Source of the DNA: Roseococcus sp. SDR
GTDB taxonomy: Bacteria; Pseudomonadota; Alphaproteobacteria; Acetobacterales; Acetobacteraceae
DNA: 64,000 nucleotides
Direction of reading: 5' to 3'
Assembly (NCBI RefSeq): GCF_019083995.1
Contig: NZ_JAHRCU010000001.1
Location: forward strand, 186,001 to 250,000
In this document: positions 1 to 8,467 of the stretch, piece by piece
How the letters are laid out: each line of letters starts with the position of its first letter
How positions within the stretch are numbered: position 1 is the stretch's first letter
Position numbers and translations under genes: made by a program
Notes under the pieces: model-generated
The model's database searches: none
What the model was told of the DNA's origin: nothing
The model's input: the letters and a program-made list of their open reading frames with translations, nothing else

Positions 1-73
1 GGGCGCGCTGTTGGGGCTGGCCGCGCTCTCGCTCGCCGCCATCCCGCTGAAGAACAGGTTTGCCGCCAAATGA
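1..73 (+). CDS. 3' end of an upstream gene (membrane protein C-terminus)
   Basis: Only the last 23 codons are inside the window; the frame starts at base 2 and ends at TGA 71-73. The visible residues are Leu/Ala/Gly-rich and end in a short basic tail, which looks like a final transmembrane helix. The stop overlaps the ATG of the next gene (ATGA, 70-73), so it belongs to the same operon as the DUF547 / radical SAM / PhnDE-like genes. The family cannot be named from this fragment. Confidence 0.6.
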   Translation, partial: GALLGLAALSLAAIPLKNRFAAK

Positions 74-849
74 TCCGCCGTCGCAGCCTGGCCGCCGCGC
101 TGCTGATCCCGGCCGCGGCCGGCGCCGCCGAGCCGGGGCTCGACGCGCTGCTCGCCCGCTACGCCGCCACGCCGGCCGATGGCGTGACGCGCGTCGCCTA
201 TGCGCGCTGGAAGGCAAATGCGGCGGATATGGCGGCCCTCGATGCCTGGATCGCCGAGGCGGCCACGCGCCGCCCCTCCGCCATGCCGCGCCAGGAGGCC
301 TTCGCCTTCTGGGCCAATCTCTACAATGCGCTGACGCTCAAGGTCGTGCTGGAGCGCTATCCCGTGCGCTCGATCAAGGAGATCCGCTCGACCGGCGTGG
401 GCCTCGATCCGCGCCAGTTCCTCGGGCCCTGGCGCACGCGCCTCGTCACCATCGAGGGGGCGCGGCTATCGCTCGACGATATCGAGCATGGCACGATGCG
501 CCCGACCTTCCGGGACCCGCGCGTGCATTACGCGGTGAACTGCGCCTCCATCGGCTGCCCCAACCTGCCGCTGCGCGCCTGGCGCGCGGCGAGCCTGGAG
601 GCGGATCTGGACGCCGCCGCCCGCGCCTTCGTGAACCATCCGCGTGGGGCCGCGTTGCTCCCTGGCGGGGGGTTGCGCGTCTCCTCCATCTATCGCTGGT
701 TCCGCGAGGATTTCGGCGGCGATGATGCGGGGGTGATCACGCATCTCGCACGCTACGCCGCGCCGCCACTGGCCGGCGCGCTGCGAAATCTCACCCGCGT
801 CACGGAAGATGCCTATGATTGGGCGTTGAACGACGCGACACCGAACTGA
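70..849 (+). CDS. DUF547 domain protein, exported
   Basis: 259 aa. The N-terminus (three Arg, then an Ala/Leu stretch ending near residue 20) is a signal peptide, so a periplasmic location is inferred. The body matches DUF547 by its two hallmark blocks: AFWANLYNALT at residues 79-89 and VHYAVNCASIGCPNL at 152-166, whose invariant Cys residues (158, 163) are present. No enzymatic function is established for DUF547. The start overlaps the upstream stop by 4 bp and the radical SAM gene begins 18 bp downstream, so it is the second gene of a coupled operon. Family assignment is confident; function is unknown. Confidence 0.85.
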   Translation: MIRRRSLAAALLIPAAAGAAEPGLDALLARYAATPADGVTRVAYARWKANAADMAALDAWIAEAATRRPSAMPRQEAFAFWANLYNALTLKVVLERYPVRSIKEIRSTGVGLDPRQFLGPWRTRLVTIEGARLSLDDIEHGTMRPTFRDPRVHYAVNCASIGCPNLPLRAWRAASLEADLDAAARAFVNHPRGAALLPGGGLRVSSIYRWFREDFGGDDAGVITHLARYAAPPLAGALRNLTRVTEDAYDWALNDATPN

Positions 850-867
850 TTCCCGGAGAGCACCGCC

Positions 868-1821
868 TTGTCCCTTCGCAGCCAGACCACGACGCCGCTC
901 CTGCCCGGCAAGTTCCAGGACCCGGTGCTGACGCTGAAGGGCGAGCGGCGCGCGACGGTCGCGCTCACTGCGTTGGAGACGCTCTGGTTCAACACCGGCA
1001 CGCTCTGCAACATCACCTGCGCCAATTGCTACATCGAGAGCAGCCCGCGCAATGATGCGCTGGTCTATCTGAGCGCTGCCGAGGTGCGGGCGTATCTGGA
1101 CGAGGCCGCGGATTTTCCGGTGCGCGAGGTGGGCTTCACCGGCGGCGAGCCCTTCATGAACCCCGACCTCGTGCCGATGCTGGACGATGTGCTCTCGCGC
1201 GGGCTGAGGGCCCTGGTGCTGACCAATGCGATGCAGCCCATGCGGCGCTATGCCGCCCAGCTCCTGGCGCTGCGCGCGAAGCATGGCACGGACAACCTCA
1301 TCCTGCGCGTCAGCCTCGATCATCACGACGCCGCCATCCATGACCTCGAGCGCGGCGCGGGCAGCTTCGCGCGCACCATGGAGGGGCTGGTCTGGCTGGC
1401 GCGCGAGGGGTTCCAGCTGCACGTCGCGGGCCGCGCGGGCTTCGGCGCGGAGGATGAGGCGGCGATGCGCGCGGGCTTCGCGGGCCTCTTCGCCGAATGG
1501 GGCATCCCCGTGGACGCGCATGATCCCGTGGCGCTGATGCTCTTCCCCGAGATGGATGCGGGGCGCGACGTGCCCGAGATCACCGAGGCCTGCTGGGGCA
1601 TCCTCAAGAAATCTCCGGATTCGATGATGTGCGCCTCCTCCCGCATGGTGGTGAAGCGCAAGGGCGCCGCGCGCCCCGCCGTTCTGGCCTGCACGCTGCT
1701 CGCTTATGACGAGCGCTTCGAACTGGGCGCGACCCTGACCGAAGCGGCGCGGCCCGTCTCGCTGAACCATCCGCATTGCGCCACCTTCTGCGTGCTGGGC
1801 GGGGCGGCCTGCAGCCGGTGA
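868..1821 (+). CDS. radical SAM protein with C-terminal cysteine cluster
   Basis: 317 aa from a TTG start at 868, chosen because CGGAGAG lies 7 bp upstream. The radical SAM core is shown by CNITCANC (C47, C51, C54; CxxxCxxC), which binds the 4Fe-4S cluster, and by GGEP at 92-95, which binds SAM. Six more Cys occur in the last quarter (242, 255, 275, 304, 308, 315), which suggests an auxiliary Fe-S cluster or Cys-rich domain, loosely like SPASM or ArsS-type enzymes. The stop (TGA 1819-1821) overlaps the start of the GNAT-like gene. Substrate unknown; neighbours suggest chemistry linked to an imported small oxyanion or organophosphorus-like compound (inference). Confidence 0.85.
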   Translation: MSLRSQTTTPLLPGKFQDPVLTLKGERRATVALTALETLWFNTGTLCNITCANCYIESSPRNDALVYLSAAEVRAYLDEAADFPVREVGFTGGEPFMNPDLVPMLDDVLSRGLRALVLTNAMQPMRRYAAQLLALRAKHGTDNLILRVSLDHHDAAIHDLERGAGSFARTMEGLVWLAREGFQLHVAGRAGFGAEDEAAMRAGFAGLFAEWGIPVDAHDPVALMLFPEMDAGRDVPEITEACWGILKKSPDSMMCASSRMVVKRKGAARPAVLACTLLAYDERFELGATLTEAARPVSLNHPHCATFCVLGGAACSR

Positions 1822-2579
1822 TGCTGGACTTCGTGCCGCTCAGCGCGCGGCCGGACCTGGCCGATGCGCTGGACACGCCGGAATTCCGCGCGCTCTGGCC
1901 GGAATTCATGATGCATGACCCGGCGGCCGATCTGCGCTTCAGCGAGGCGGCCTTCGCGCGCTGGCTCGACTTCAGCTTCGCCATCCTCGATCCGGCCGCG
2001 CCTGATCGGCCGGTCGGTCGCGCCTTTTCCGTGCCCTTCCGCTACACGGGCGAACTGCCCGATTCCGGCTGGGATGGCGTGATCCGCATGGCGCATCTGG
2101 ATGCGGCGGCCGGCCGCGCGCCCAATGCGCTGAGCGCGCTCGAGATCACGCTGATGCCCTCGCATCGCGGGCAGGGGCAATCCGCGCTGATGATCCAGGC
2201 GATGCGTCGCCATGCCGAGGCGCGGGGCCTCAGCCATCTCTTCGCGCCCGTGCGCCCCACGGCGAAGGCGCGCGAGCCCTTCACGCCCATGGCCGACTAC
2301 CTCGCACGCCGCACCCCGGAGGGTTTCTCGGTCGATCCCTGGGTGCGGTCGCATGAGCGCATCGGCGGGCGCATCGTGAAGATCGCGCCGACCAGCATGG
2401 TCATCCCCGGCACGCTCGCCGAATGGCGAAGCTGGACGGGGTTGCCGCTCGATCGCTCCGGTCTTGTCGCCATCGAGGGCGGGCTCACGCCGCTGCATGT
2501 GAGCCTGGAGCAGGACCACGCCGTCTATGTCGAACCCAATCTCTGGATCGAGCATCCGATGAAAGGCCCCGCCGCATGA
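1821..2579 (+). CDS. GNAT-like N-acetyltransferase
   Basis: 252 aa from ATG 1821; a GTG at 1818 is an alternative start. The motif RGQGQS at residues 116-121, after a beta strand (ALEITLMPSH), fits the acetyl-CoA pyrophosphate loop (R/Q-x-x-G-x-G/A) of GNAT enzymes. The rest of the protein is poorly conserved and the acceptor is unknown. It is coupled at both ends: the start shares a base with the radical SAM stop, and its TGA overlaps the ATG of the PhnD-like gene (ATGA 2576-2579). Fold assignment is moderate. Confidence 0.65.
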   Translation: MLDFVPLSARPDLADALDTPEFRALWPEFMMHDPAADLRFSEAAFARWLDFSFAILDPAAPDRPVGRAFSVPFRYTGELPDSGWDGVIRMAHLDAAAGRAPNALSALEITLMPSHRGQGQSALMIQAMRRHAEARGLSHLFAPVRPTAKAREPFTPMADYLARRTPEGFSVDPWVRSHERIGGRIVKIAPTSMVIPGTLAEWRSWTGLPLDRSGLVAIEGGLTPLHVSLEQDHAVYVEPNLWIEHPMKGPAA

Positions 2580-3430
2580 CCTCTCGCCGTTCCTTCCTCG
2601 CCGCGCCGCTTCTGCTGCCGGGCTTGGCCGCCGCCCAGTCCCGCGCGCCGATCCGCTTCGCCGTCGGCCCCTTCCAGCCGACGGCGGGCGATACCCGCCG
2701 CGCCTTCGAGCCCTTCTTCGCGCATCTCGCCCAGGCGCTGGGCCGGCCCTACGAACTGACCGTCACCACCGATTGGGCGGGCATTGCCGTGGCACTCGGC
2801 TCGGGCCAGGTGGATGCGGCCTGGATGGGCCCCTGGGGCTATGTGCTGGCGCGGGACCGGGCGCGGGCCGAGGCCTTGGCGACGGTGCTCTATCAGGGGC
2901 GGCCCACCTATCACGCCATCATCCTGGCCCGCGCCGGCCTCACCATCGCGCGCTTCCCGGATGATGCGCGCGGGCTCTCCATCTCCTTCGCCGATGCGGG
3001 CTCGACCAGCGGCTGGCTCATCCCGCATCACTGGTTCGCGCAGCAGGGCATCGATGTGCGCCGCTTCTTCCAGTATCGCGATGGCGCGAGCCATGCGGCC
3101 AATGTGATCTCGGTGGCCTCGGGCCAGGTGGATCTCGCCACCGATTTCGACCGGAACTTCAATGCCATGCTGGCCTCGGGCCGGGTGCGGCCGGAGCAGG
3201 CGCGCATCGTCTGGCAGAGCGAGCCGCTCCCCAATGACGCGCTGGCGGTGCGCCACGACCTGGATGCCGCGACGAAATCGGCGCTCTCGGCCGCCGCACT
3301 CGCCATCACGCCCGAGCAGGCGGCGCGCGTCATGCCGCCAAACTACACGGGCTGGGTCCCGGCCACACCCACCACCTATGCGCTGATCGAGGCGGCGGGG
3401 CGTTCGCTGGGGCGGCTGCGCACCTCGTGA
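2576..3430 (+). CDS. PhnD-like ABC transporter substrate-binding protein
   Basis: 284 aa. N-terminal signal peptide (MTSRRSFLAAPLLLPGLAAA), so periplasmic. The sequence has the plan of the phosphate/phosphite/phosphonate binding family: an early WMGPWGY segment (83-89) and the ligand-loop motif GSTSGWLIP at 142-150. Family ligands include phosphonates, phosphite and related oxyanions; the ligand here cannot be read from sequence. The start was set at the ATG overlapping the previous stop; an in-frame extension further upstream has no signal peptide and would overlap the GNAT-like gene. No PhnC-type ATPase lies within the window, so it may sit upstream. Confidence 0.85.
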   Translation: MTSRRSFLAAPLLLPGLAAAQSRAPIRFAVGPFQPTAGDTRRAFEPFFAHLAQALGRPYELTVTTDWAGIAVALGSGQVDAAWMGPWGYVLARDRARAEALATVLYQGRPTYHAIILARAGLTIARFPDDARGLSISFADAGSTSGWLIPHHWFAQQGIDVRRFFQYRDGASHAANVISVASGQVDLATDFDRNFNAMLASGRVRPEQARIVWQSEPLPNDALAVRHDLDAATKSALSAAALAITPEQAARVMPPNYTGWVPATPTTYALIEAAGRSLGRLRTS

Positions 3431-4170
3431 AGCCTGTCGGCTGGCTTGCCTTCCTGGCACTTCTGCTGGGCTCGGCCTGGGTGGTGGCGCCGGACCCCGC
3501 GCGGCTCGCCGCCGGGCTGCCGCGCCTCGCGGGGTGGCTCGCCGGCGCCTGGCCGCCCGATTTCTCGGAACCGCGCGACATCGCGCGCCGCGCGGGCGAG
3601 ACGCTGGGCATCGCGACACTGGGTACCTTCGCGGCCGCCCTGATGGCCGCACCGCTCGCGCTGGTCGCGACCCGCCAGGTGACGCCGAGCTTCGCCCTCT
3701 ACCACCCGCTGCGCGCCGTGCTGGATGCGCTGCGCGGCGTGGATGGCTTCGTCTTCGCGCTGCTCTTCGTGGCCGCCGTCGGCCTCGGTCCCTTCGCCGG
3801 CATGCTGGGCGTGGCGCTGCATTCCGCCGGCTCCGTCGCGAAGCTCTGGTCCGAGGCGATGGAGGAGGCCGACCCCCGCCCGGCCGAGGCCATCCTCGCC
3901 GTGGGCGGCTCGCGCTGGCATGTGGCGCTTTGTGCGCTCGTGCCGCAGACGCTGCCGCAGAATCTGGGCGGGCTGCTCTATGTGTGGGAGGCGAATATCC
4001 GCGCCTCCACCGTGCTCGGCCTCGTGGGTGCGGGCGGCCTGGGGCAGGAATTGAAGAACGCGGTGGACCTGCTGGATTTCAACCGCGTGCTCGCCATCCT
4101 CATCGTCATTGTCGCACTGACCCTGGCGGCGGACCGCATCAGCGGCGCGCTGCGGAGAAGCCTCGCATGA
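3427..4170 (+). CDS. PhnE-like ABC transporter permease
   Basis: 247 aa from GTG 3427, overlapping the stop of the binding-protein gene (GTGA). Several hydrophobic segments (about 5-22, 60-82, 107-135, and one near the C-terminus) are visible. The cytoplasmic EAA loop that contacts the ATPase is at 154-178 (EAILAVGGS followed by VPQTLPQ). This is the arrangement of PhnE permeases, somewhat shorter than average. With the preceding gene it forms the membrane part of an importer for a phosphonate-like or other oxyanion-like solute (inference). Its TGA overlaps the ATG of the phosphoesterase homologue. Confidence 0.85.
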   Translation: MKPVGWLAFLALLLGSAWVVAPDPARLAAGLPRLAGWLAGAWPPDFSEPRDIARRAGETLGIATLGTFAAALMAAPLALVATRQVTPSFALYHPLRAVLDALRGVDGFVFALLFVAAVGLGPFAGMLGVALHSAGSVAKLWSEAMEEADPRPAEAILAVGGSRWHVALCALVPQTLPQNLGGLLYVWEANIRASTVLGLVGAGGLGQELKNAVDLLDFNRVLAILIVIVALTLAADRISGALRRSLA

Positions 4171-5003
4171 TCCCGCTCATTCGCCTCGATGCGCCGATGC
4201 TCGTCTTCGGCGGCCCCTATTCCAACCTCCAGGCGACGGAGGCCGTGCTGGCCGAAGCCGCGCGGCGCGGCATCGCGGGGGACCGCATCCTCTGCACCGG
4301 CGATGTGGTGGCCTATGCGGCCGATGCCGCGGCCTGCTGCGAGCTGATGATGGAGAGCGGCGCGCTGGTGCTGATGGGCAATTGCGAGGAGAACCTGGCC
4401 GCCGAGGCCGAGGATTGCGGCTGCGGCTTCGAGGAGGACACGGCCTGTGACCTGCTCTCCCGCGCCTGGTACGCGCATGCCAACCGGCAGGTGACGCCGC
4501 GCCACCGCGCCTGGATGGGCGGGCTGCCGCGCCAGCTGCACCTCGAATTGCCCGACCGGCGGCGGCTGGCCGTGCTGCATGGCGGTGCGACGGAGATCAG
4601 TCGCTTCCTCTTTGCCTCGGCGCCCGAGCCGGTGCTGCTGGAGGAGCTGGCCGAGACCGCCTGCCAGGGCGTGATCGCCGGGCATTGCGGCATTCCCTTC
4701 GCGCGGCGGCTGGCCGGCGGCGGGCTCTGGCTCAATGCGGGGGCCGTCGGCATGCCGGCCAATGACGGCACGCCGCGCACCTGGTTCTCGCTGCTGACGC
4801 CGGGGCCGCGTTCGCTCACCGTCGAGATCCTGCCGCTCGACTACGACCATGCGGCCGCCGCCGCCGCCATGCGCGCGGCGGGCCTGCCGGAGGGCTATGC
4901 GGCGGGGCTGGAGAGCGGGCTCTGGCCCTCCTGCGACGTGCTGCCGAGCGTCGAACTGGCCGCGCGCGCAAGGGCGCTGGCGCCGCAGCGCCTGGTCTGG
5001 TGA
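4167..5003 (+). CDS. metallophosphoesterase-fold protein, Cys-rich, metal ligands altered
   Basis: 278 aa from ATG 4167 (ATGA overlap with the permease). The order of calcineurin-like phosphoesterase blocks is recognisable: GDVV (45-48), GNCEE (71-75), HGG (138-140) and GHCGIPF (172-178). The first metal motif, normally D-x-H-G, reads GGPYSN (15-20), so both ligands are gone, and the last GHTH-type motif has lost its second His. Ten Cys occur (43, 57, 58, 73, 84, 86, 94, 166, 174, 256), unusual for this fold. It may use another metal, act on a special substrate, or not be a hydrolase. Last gene of the operon; it converges on the next gene with a 4-bp gap. Confidence 0.75.
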   Translation: MIPLIRLDAPMLVFGGPYSNLQATEAVLAEAARRGIAGDRILCTGDVVAYAADAAACCELMMESGALVLMGNCEENLAAEAEDCGCGFEEDTACDLLSRAWYAHANRQVTPRHRAWMGGLPRQLHLELPDRRRLAVLHGGATEISRFLFASAPEPVLLEELAETACQGVIAGHCGIPFARRLAGGGLWLNAGAVGMPANDGTPRTWFSLLTPGPRSLTVEILPLDYDHAAAAAAMRAAGLPEGYAAGLESGLWPSCDVLPSVELAARARALAPQRLVW

Positions 5004-5007
5004 GGCT

Positions 5008-6150
5008 TCAGGGCGTCTCGCCGTAGCGCGCGCCGATCAGGTCATCCCAGGCGCGCAGCATATAGGCGCGGGCCGAAGGGCTGACGGGTGTGGCGACGGC
5101 GCGGCCGGTCAGGCTGTCCCTGAGCGCGGGGGTCAGGGCTGCCGTCAGCAGGCGGTCGGTCGGCTCGGTATCGGTCACGAGCGGGCCGGTGCCGGGCAGC
5201 AGCCCGCGGCCGAAGACACGGCGCTGCATGCTCGGCTGGCGCAGGAAGGCGGCGAGCGGCTCGGCCAGGTTGCGCCGTTCCTCCGGCACACCGCGCGGGA
5301 TCGCCAGGATCAGGCTGTGCGGCAGCAGCGGCGCCGCCGCGAAGGGCGTGCAGAGCGTGTCATCCGGCAGGCCCCCCTGCGCCATGGCGAGCAGGTAGGG
5401 CACCAGCATCACGGGGGCGAGGTCCACGCCGCCATCGAGGAATTCCGCCGCCGCCGCCTGGCCGGAGCTGGGATAATAGGCGACGTGGCGGCCGAGCTCG
5501 GCCAGATAGGCCCAGCTGTTGGTCCAGCCGCGGCGCGGGTCGAGCGGATCGGCGTCGTTCAGCAGATAGGGCAGGCCGAGCACGAAGGCCTCGCCGAAGC
5601 GCGACTGGCCGGGCCGCGTGTACTGGAAGCGCTTGGGGTTCTGCCGGGCGTAATCCATCAGCTCGGCCGCGTTGCGCGGCGCCACGGGCAGGACGGAGCG
5701 GCGGTGCAGCAGCACCGGGCCCCCCGGCACGGCGCCGAGCACGAGGCCGGTCGTGCCGATCCGCGCCTGCACCAACTGGCCGACCTCGGTCAGCGTCGGC
5801 GTATTGGCGGCGAGCATGGCAGCCGGCACCTCGGACCAGAGGTCACGCGCCGCCCCCAGCGCATGGCCGGTGATGTTGGTCAGCACCGCCTCGGCGCCGG
5901 GCAGGCCGGCCTCCACCTCCTCCTGGAGTTCGGTCGCGATCCAGGGCAGGGGCTCGGTCCGCACGGTGCCGGCGGGCAGGGTGAAGTCAGGTTGCTCGTT
6001 CAGCTCCTCCAGCACGCTGGAGTTCAGCCGTGGCGCCTCGCCGGCGATGACGAGGCTGAGGCCCGCCGCGGTCGGCGCAGCGTTCTGGGCGCGCGCGGCG
6101 GCCAGCGGCAGGGTGGCGGCGATCAGGCCGCGGCGCGTGAGGGCGCTCAT
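5008..6150 (-). CDS. ABC transporter substrate-binding protein (family 1-like)
   Basis: 380 aa with a Tat/Sec-like leader (MSALTRRGLIAATLPLAAARA), so periplasmic. Length and features such as the repeated PSSGQAAAAEFLDGGVDLA-type ligand-loop region resemble extracellular solute-binding proteins of the YnjB/family 1 type; the ligand is not apparent. No permease or ATPase is nearby. Its ATG overlaps the stop of the upstream GH8 gene by 4 bp, so the two are probably translated together, which could mean that it binds an oligosaccharide released by that enzyme (inference). Assignment to a precise subfamily is uncertain. Confidence 0.65.
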   Translation of the reverse strand: MSALTRRGLIAATLPLAAARAQNAAPTAAGLSLVIAGEAPRLNSSVLEELNEQPDFTLPAGTVRTEPLPWIATELQEEVEAGLPGAEAVLTNITGHALGAARDLWSEVPAAMLAANTPTLTEVGQLVQARIGTTGLVLGAVPGGPVLLHRRSVLPVAPRNAAELMDYARQNPKRFQYTRPGQSRFGEAFVLGLPYLLNDADPLDPRRGWTNSWAYLAELGRHVAYYPSSGQAAAAEFLDGGVDLAPVMLVPYLLAMAQGGLPDDTLCTPFAAAPLLPHSLILAIPRGVPEERRNLAEPLAAFLRQPSMQRRVFGRGLLPGTGPLVTDTEPTDRLLTAALTPALRDSLTGRAVATPVSPSARAYMLRAWDDLIGARYGETP

Positions 6151-7421
6151 CGCGGTGGCACCAGGCCGCGCAGGCCGGGGGTCACGCCGCGCACCTCATG
6201 CTGGTGGGCATGCAGGTTGCGGGCCCATTGCGCCTGGGCGGGGGTGATGACGGGCAGGGGTTCGGCCTCCTCCTCGGCCGGGTCGCCGCGCCAGCGGGAC
6301 CAGGCGGCCTGGGCTGCGCCCATCAGGCGCTCGGTGCGGCTGGGGGGTGTGGCGGGTGTCGGCGGCACGATGGCGGGTGGCTCGATCGCCATATGCGGCG
6401 CGATGCGGGTCTGCAGCACCAGTGCCGCGCCGAAATAATCCGGCGCATCGGCCACGCCGAGCGGCGCTCCCACGCTCTCGTTGAAGCGGCTGCGGACCAG
6501 CGCATGGATCGCGCGGATGCCGGCATGGCCGGGATAGGGCGCGATTTCCCCCGTGTTCAGATCCACCCAGGCGGGTGGGCGGCGCGGATGGTTCGGGAAG
6601 TCCCAGAAGCCGCGCGAGGACGGGAGAGGCACGGCGTCGAGCTGCTGCCAGACGAGGTTGAGCGGCACGCGCACCGCGTCCCAGGCGAAGCGGTTGGGCC
6701 ATCGGCTGGCCGCCACCGGCGGGCCGCCGTGGGTGGGCAGCAGCAGCCAGTCGGGCGGCAGGCGCCAACGGCCGAAGGCGGCCTCGTTCATCAGTTGCAG
6801 CCCGTCGCGTTCCAGCGCCGCCCAGCGCGCATCGGGCACCACGCGCGAGAGGGCGCGGAGAGCGGGAAAGGCATAGTAGGAGAGGTTGATGATGACGCCC
6901 TGCGCATCCTGGAAGCCATGAATGCCTGGCAGCAGCAGCGTGCGGCCACGGAATTCGATGACGCAGCAGCGCAGGATGTCGGCCGTGATGCGCTGCGCCT
7001 GCTCGCGATAGGCGGGCGCGTCCCAGCGTTCGCTGGCCAGCAGCAGCGACCAGGCGATGAAGATGTCGCCATCCGTCGCGTTGTTCTGGTCGGTCACGCC
7101 GGCGCGGCTATTGGGGTCGAAGCGCCAGGCGGAGAGGCTGTCGCTCGGGCGGCTCAGCGTGCGGCGCGTCCAGTTCCACATCTGGTCGAAGCGCGCGCGG
7201 TCGTTGAAATGCACGGCGAAGAGCATGGAATAGCCCTGGCCCTCGCTGTGCGAGATGCCGCGATTGGCGGTGTCGATGATGCGGCCCTCCGGGGCCAGGT
7301 AGCGCCGGAGATAGGCCTGCCATTCGGCGGGGCCGGGCGCGGGCGGCGGCGCGGCATGGGCGAGGTTGGGCAGGAGGGCCGCCAGCAGGGTGAGGACGCG
7401 GAGCATGGTGGCCAATGGCAT
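6147..7421 (-). CDS. glycoside hydrolase family 8 endoglucanase (BcsZ-like)
   Basis: 424 aa, signal peptide about residues 1-24. GH8 signatures: SEGQGY at 59-64, giving E60 as the expected catalytic acid, and ATDGD at 115-119, giving D117 as the second catalytic carboxylate. In proteobacteria such enzymes (BcsZ/CelC) usually trim cellulose and sit beside bcsA/bcsB. No cellulose synthase gene is seen here; instead the gene is coupled to a solute-binding protein. The last 80 residues are a Pro-rich extension (PPTPATPPSRTE and beyond) past the usual (alpha/alpha)6 barrel. A chitosanase-like or other beta-1,4-glycanase role is possible. Confidence 0.85.
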   Translation of the reverse strand: MPLATMLRVLTLLAALLPNLAHAAPPPAPGPAEWQAYLRRYLAPEGRIIDTANRGISHSEGQGYSMLFAVHFNDRARFDQMWNWTRRTLSRPSDSLSAWRFDPNSRAGVTDQNNATDGDIFIAWSLLLASERWDAPAYREQAQRITADILRCCVIEFRGRTLLLPGIHGFQDAQGVIINLSYYAFPALRALSRVVPDARWAALERDGLQLMNEAAFGRWRLPPDWLLLPTHGGPPVAASRWPNRFAWDAVRVPLNLVWQQLDAVPLPSSRGFWDFPNHPRRPPAWVDLNTGEIAPYPGHAGIRAIHALVRSRFNESVGAPLGVADAPDYFGAALVLQTRIAPHMAIEPPAIVPPTPATPPSRTERLMGAAQAAWSRWRGDPAEEEAEPLPVITPAQAQWARNLHAHQHEVRGVTPGLRGLVPPR

Positions 7422-7498
7422 GCGGGCTTCTCCAGACCCCGGACGGTTGCATGCGGACGACCAGGCTTCAAGCGCAGGTTCAATGTTTAAGCGCGCGC

Positions 7499-8467
7499 CT
7501 AGTCCGAACGGATATTGGCCGCCCGCACCACCTCCTGGTAACGCGCCAACTCGGCCTGGAGCAGGGCGGTCATCTCCGCGGGCGTCTTGCGCCAGGGCGT
7601 CATGCCGATCTGGCCGAGGCGCTGGCGGAACTCGGGCTCGGCCTGCATCGCGTCCAGCGCCGCGGCGAGGCGGGCGATGATGGCGGCATCCGTCCGGGCG
7701 GGTGCGAAGATTCCCTGCCAGGCCAGCATTTCCAGCCCCTGGAAGGCCGGCAGGCTCGCCAGTGGCGGGAGTCCGTCGATCGCGGAGAGGGAGGAGTTGG
7801 CGAAGCCCTTGATGCGGCCCTCGCGCAGCAACGGCGCCGTGGTGGTGATGGTGAGCACCGCGAGGTCGAGGCGGCCGGCGATGAGGTCCGTCGGGATTTG
7901 CGCGGCGATGCGATAGGGCACGTGCTCCAGCTTCACGCCCGCGCCGCGTGCGATGATCTCGCCCCAGAGATGCAGCGAGGTGCCATTGCCGGAGGTGGCG
8001 AAGGTGAGGCCATCGGGGCGGGAGCGGGCCAGGGCCAGCAGGCTGGGAAGGTCATTGGCCGGCAGGTCCGGGCGGCCGACCAGCGTGAGCGGCAGGGAGG
8101 CCAGCATGCCGATCGGCGCGAAGTCGCGCAGCGGCTCGTAGCGCACCGCATTGGGCGTGACGAAGGGCGAGATGGTGAAGGGGCTCTCCACGCCGACCAG
8201 CAGCGTGTAGCCATCGGGGGCGGCGCGGGCCACGCGCTCGGTGCCGATGGTGCCGCCGGCACCCGGCGCGTTCTCGACGACGACGCTCTGGCCGAGGCGG
8301 CGGGAGAGTTCGGCGGCGGCCAGCCGCGCCACCGTGTCCACATTGCCGCCGGGCGCGAAGGGCACGATGAGCGTCACGGGGCGCGTCGGCCAGGATTGGG
8401 CCCCGGCTTCGCGCATGGTTGCCGGCGTGGCGAGGGGTGTGAGCAGCAGGGCGCGGCGGGGGATCAT
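7499..8467 (-). CDS. Bug-family tripartite tricarboxylate receptor
   Basis: 322 aa with a leader of about 25 residues. Family marks: the strand-loop RPVTLIVPFAPGGNVDTVAR near the mature N-terminus (PGG loop that binds a carboxylate through water), then VVVENAPGAGGTIG and APDGYTLLVG. Bug proteins are periplasmic receptors, many of them orphans without TctA/TctB, as here. The ATG (8465-8467) overlaps the stop of the adenosine-deaminase-like gene, so both come from one message and may act on one compound. Ligand unknown. Confidence 0.9.
   Translation of the reverse strand: MIPRRALLLTPLATPATMREAGAQSWPTRPVTLIVPFAPGGNVDTVARLAAAELSRRLGQSVVVENAPGAGGTIGTERVARAAPDGYTLLVGVESPFTISPFVTPNAVRYEPLRDFAPIGMLASLPLTLVGRPDLPANDLPSLLALARSRPDGLTFATSGNGTSLHLWGEIIARGAGVKLEHVPYRIAAQIPTDLIAGRLDLAVLTITTTAPLLREGRIKGFANSSLSAIDGLPPLASLPAFQGLEMLAWQGIFAPARTDAAIIARLAAALDAMQAEPEFRQRLGQIGMTPWRKTPAEMTALLQAELARYQEVVRAANIRSD

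Noticed and set aside
466-1776. Long minus-strand frames such as 466-1776 and, inside ileS, 38408-41329
   Set aside because: They lie opposite strongly supported genes, have Arg/His/Ala-rich shadow composition and no recognisable domains.
868-1821. Naming the radical SAM protein ArsS or another specific enzyme
   Set aside because: The Cys-rich C-terminus is suggestive, but the pattern is not specific enough and no ars genes are visible.
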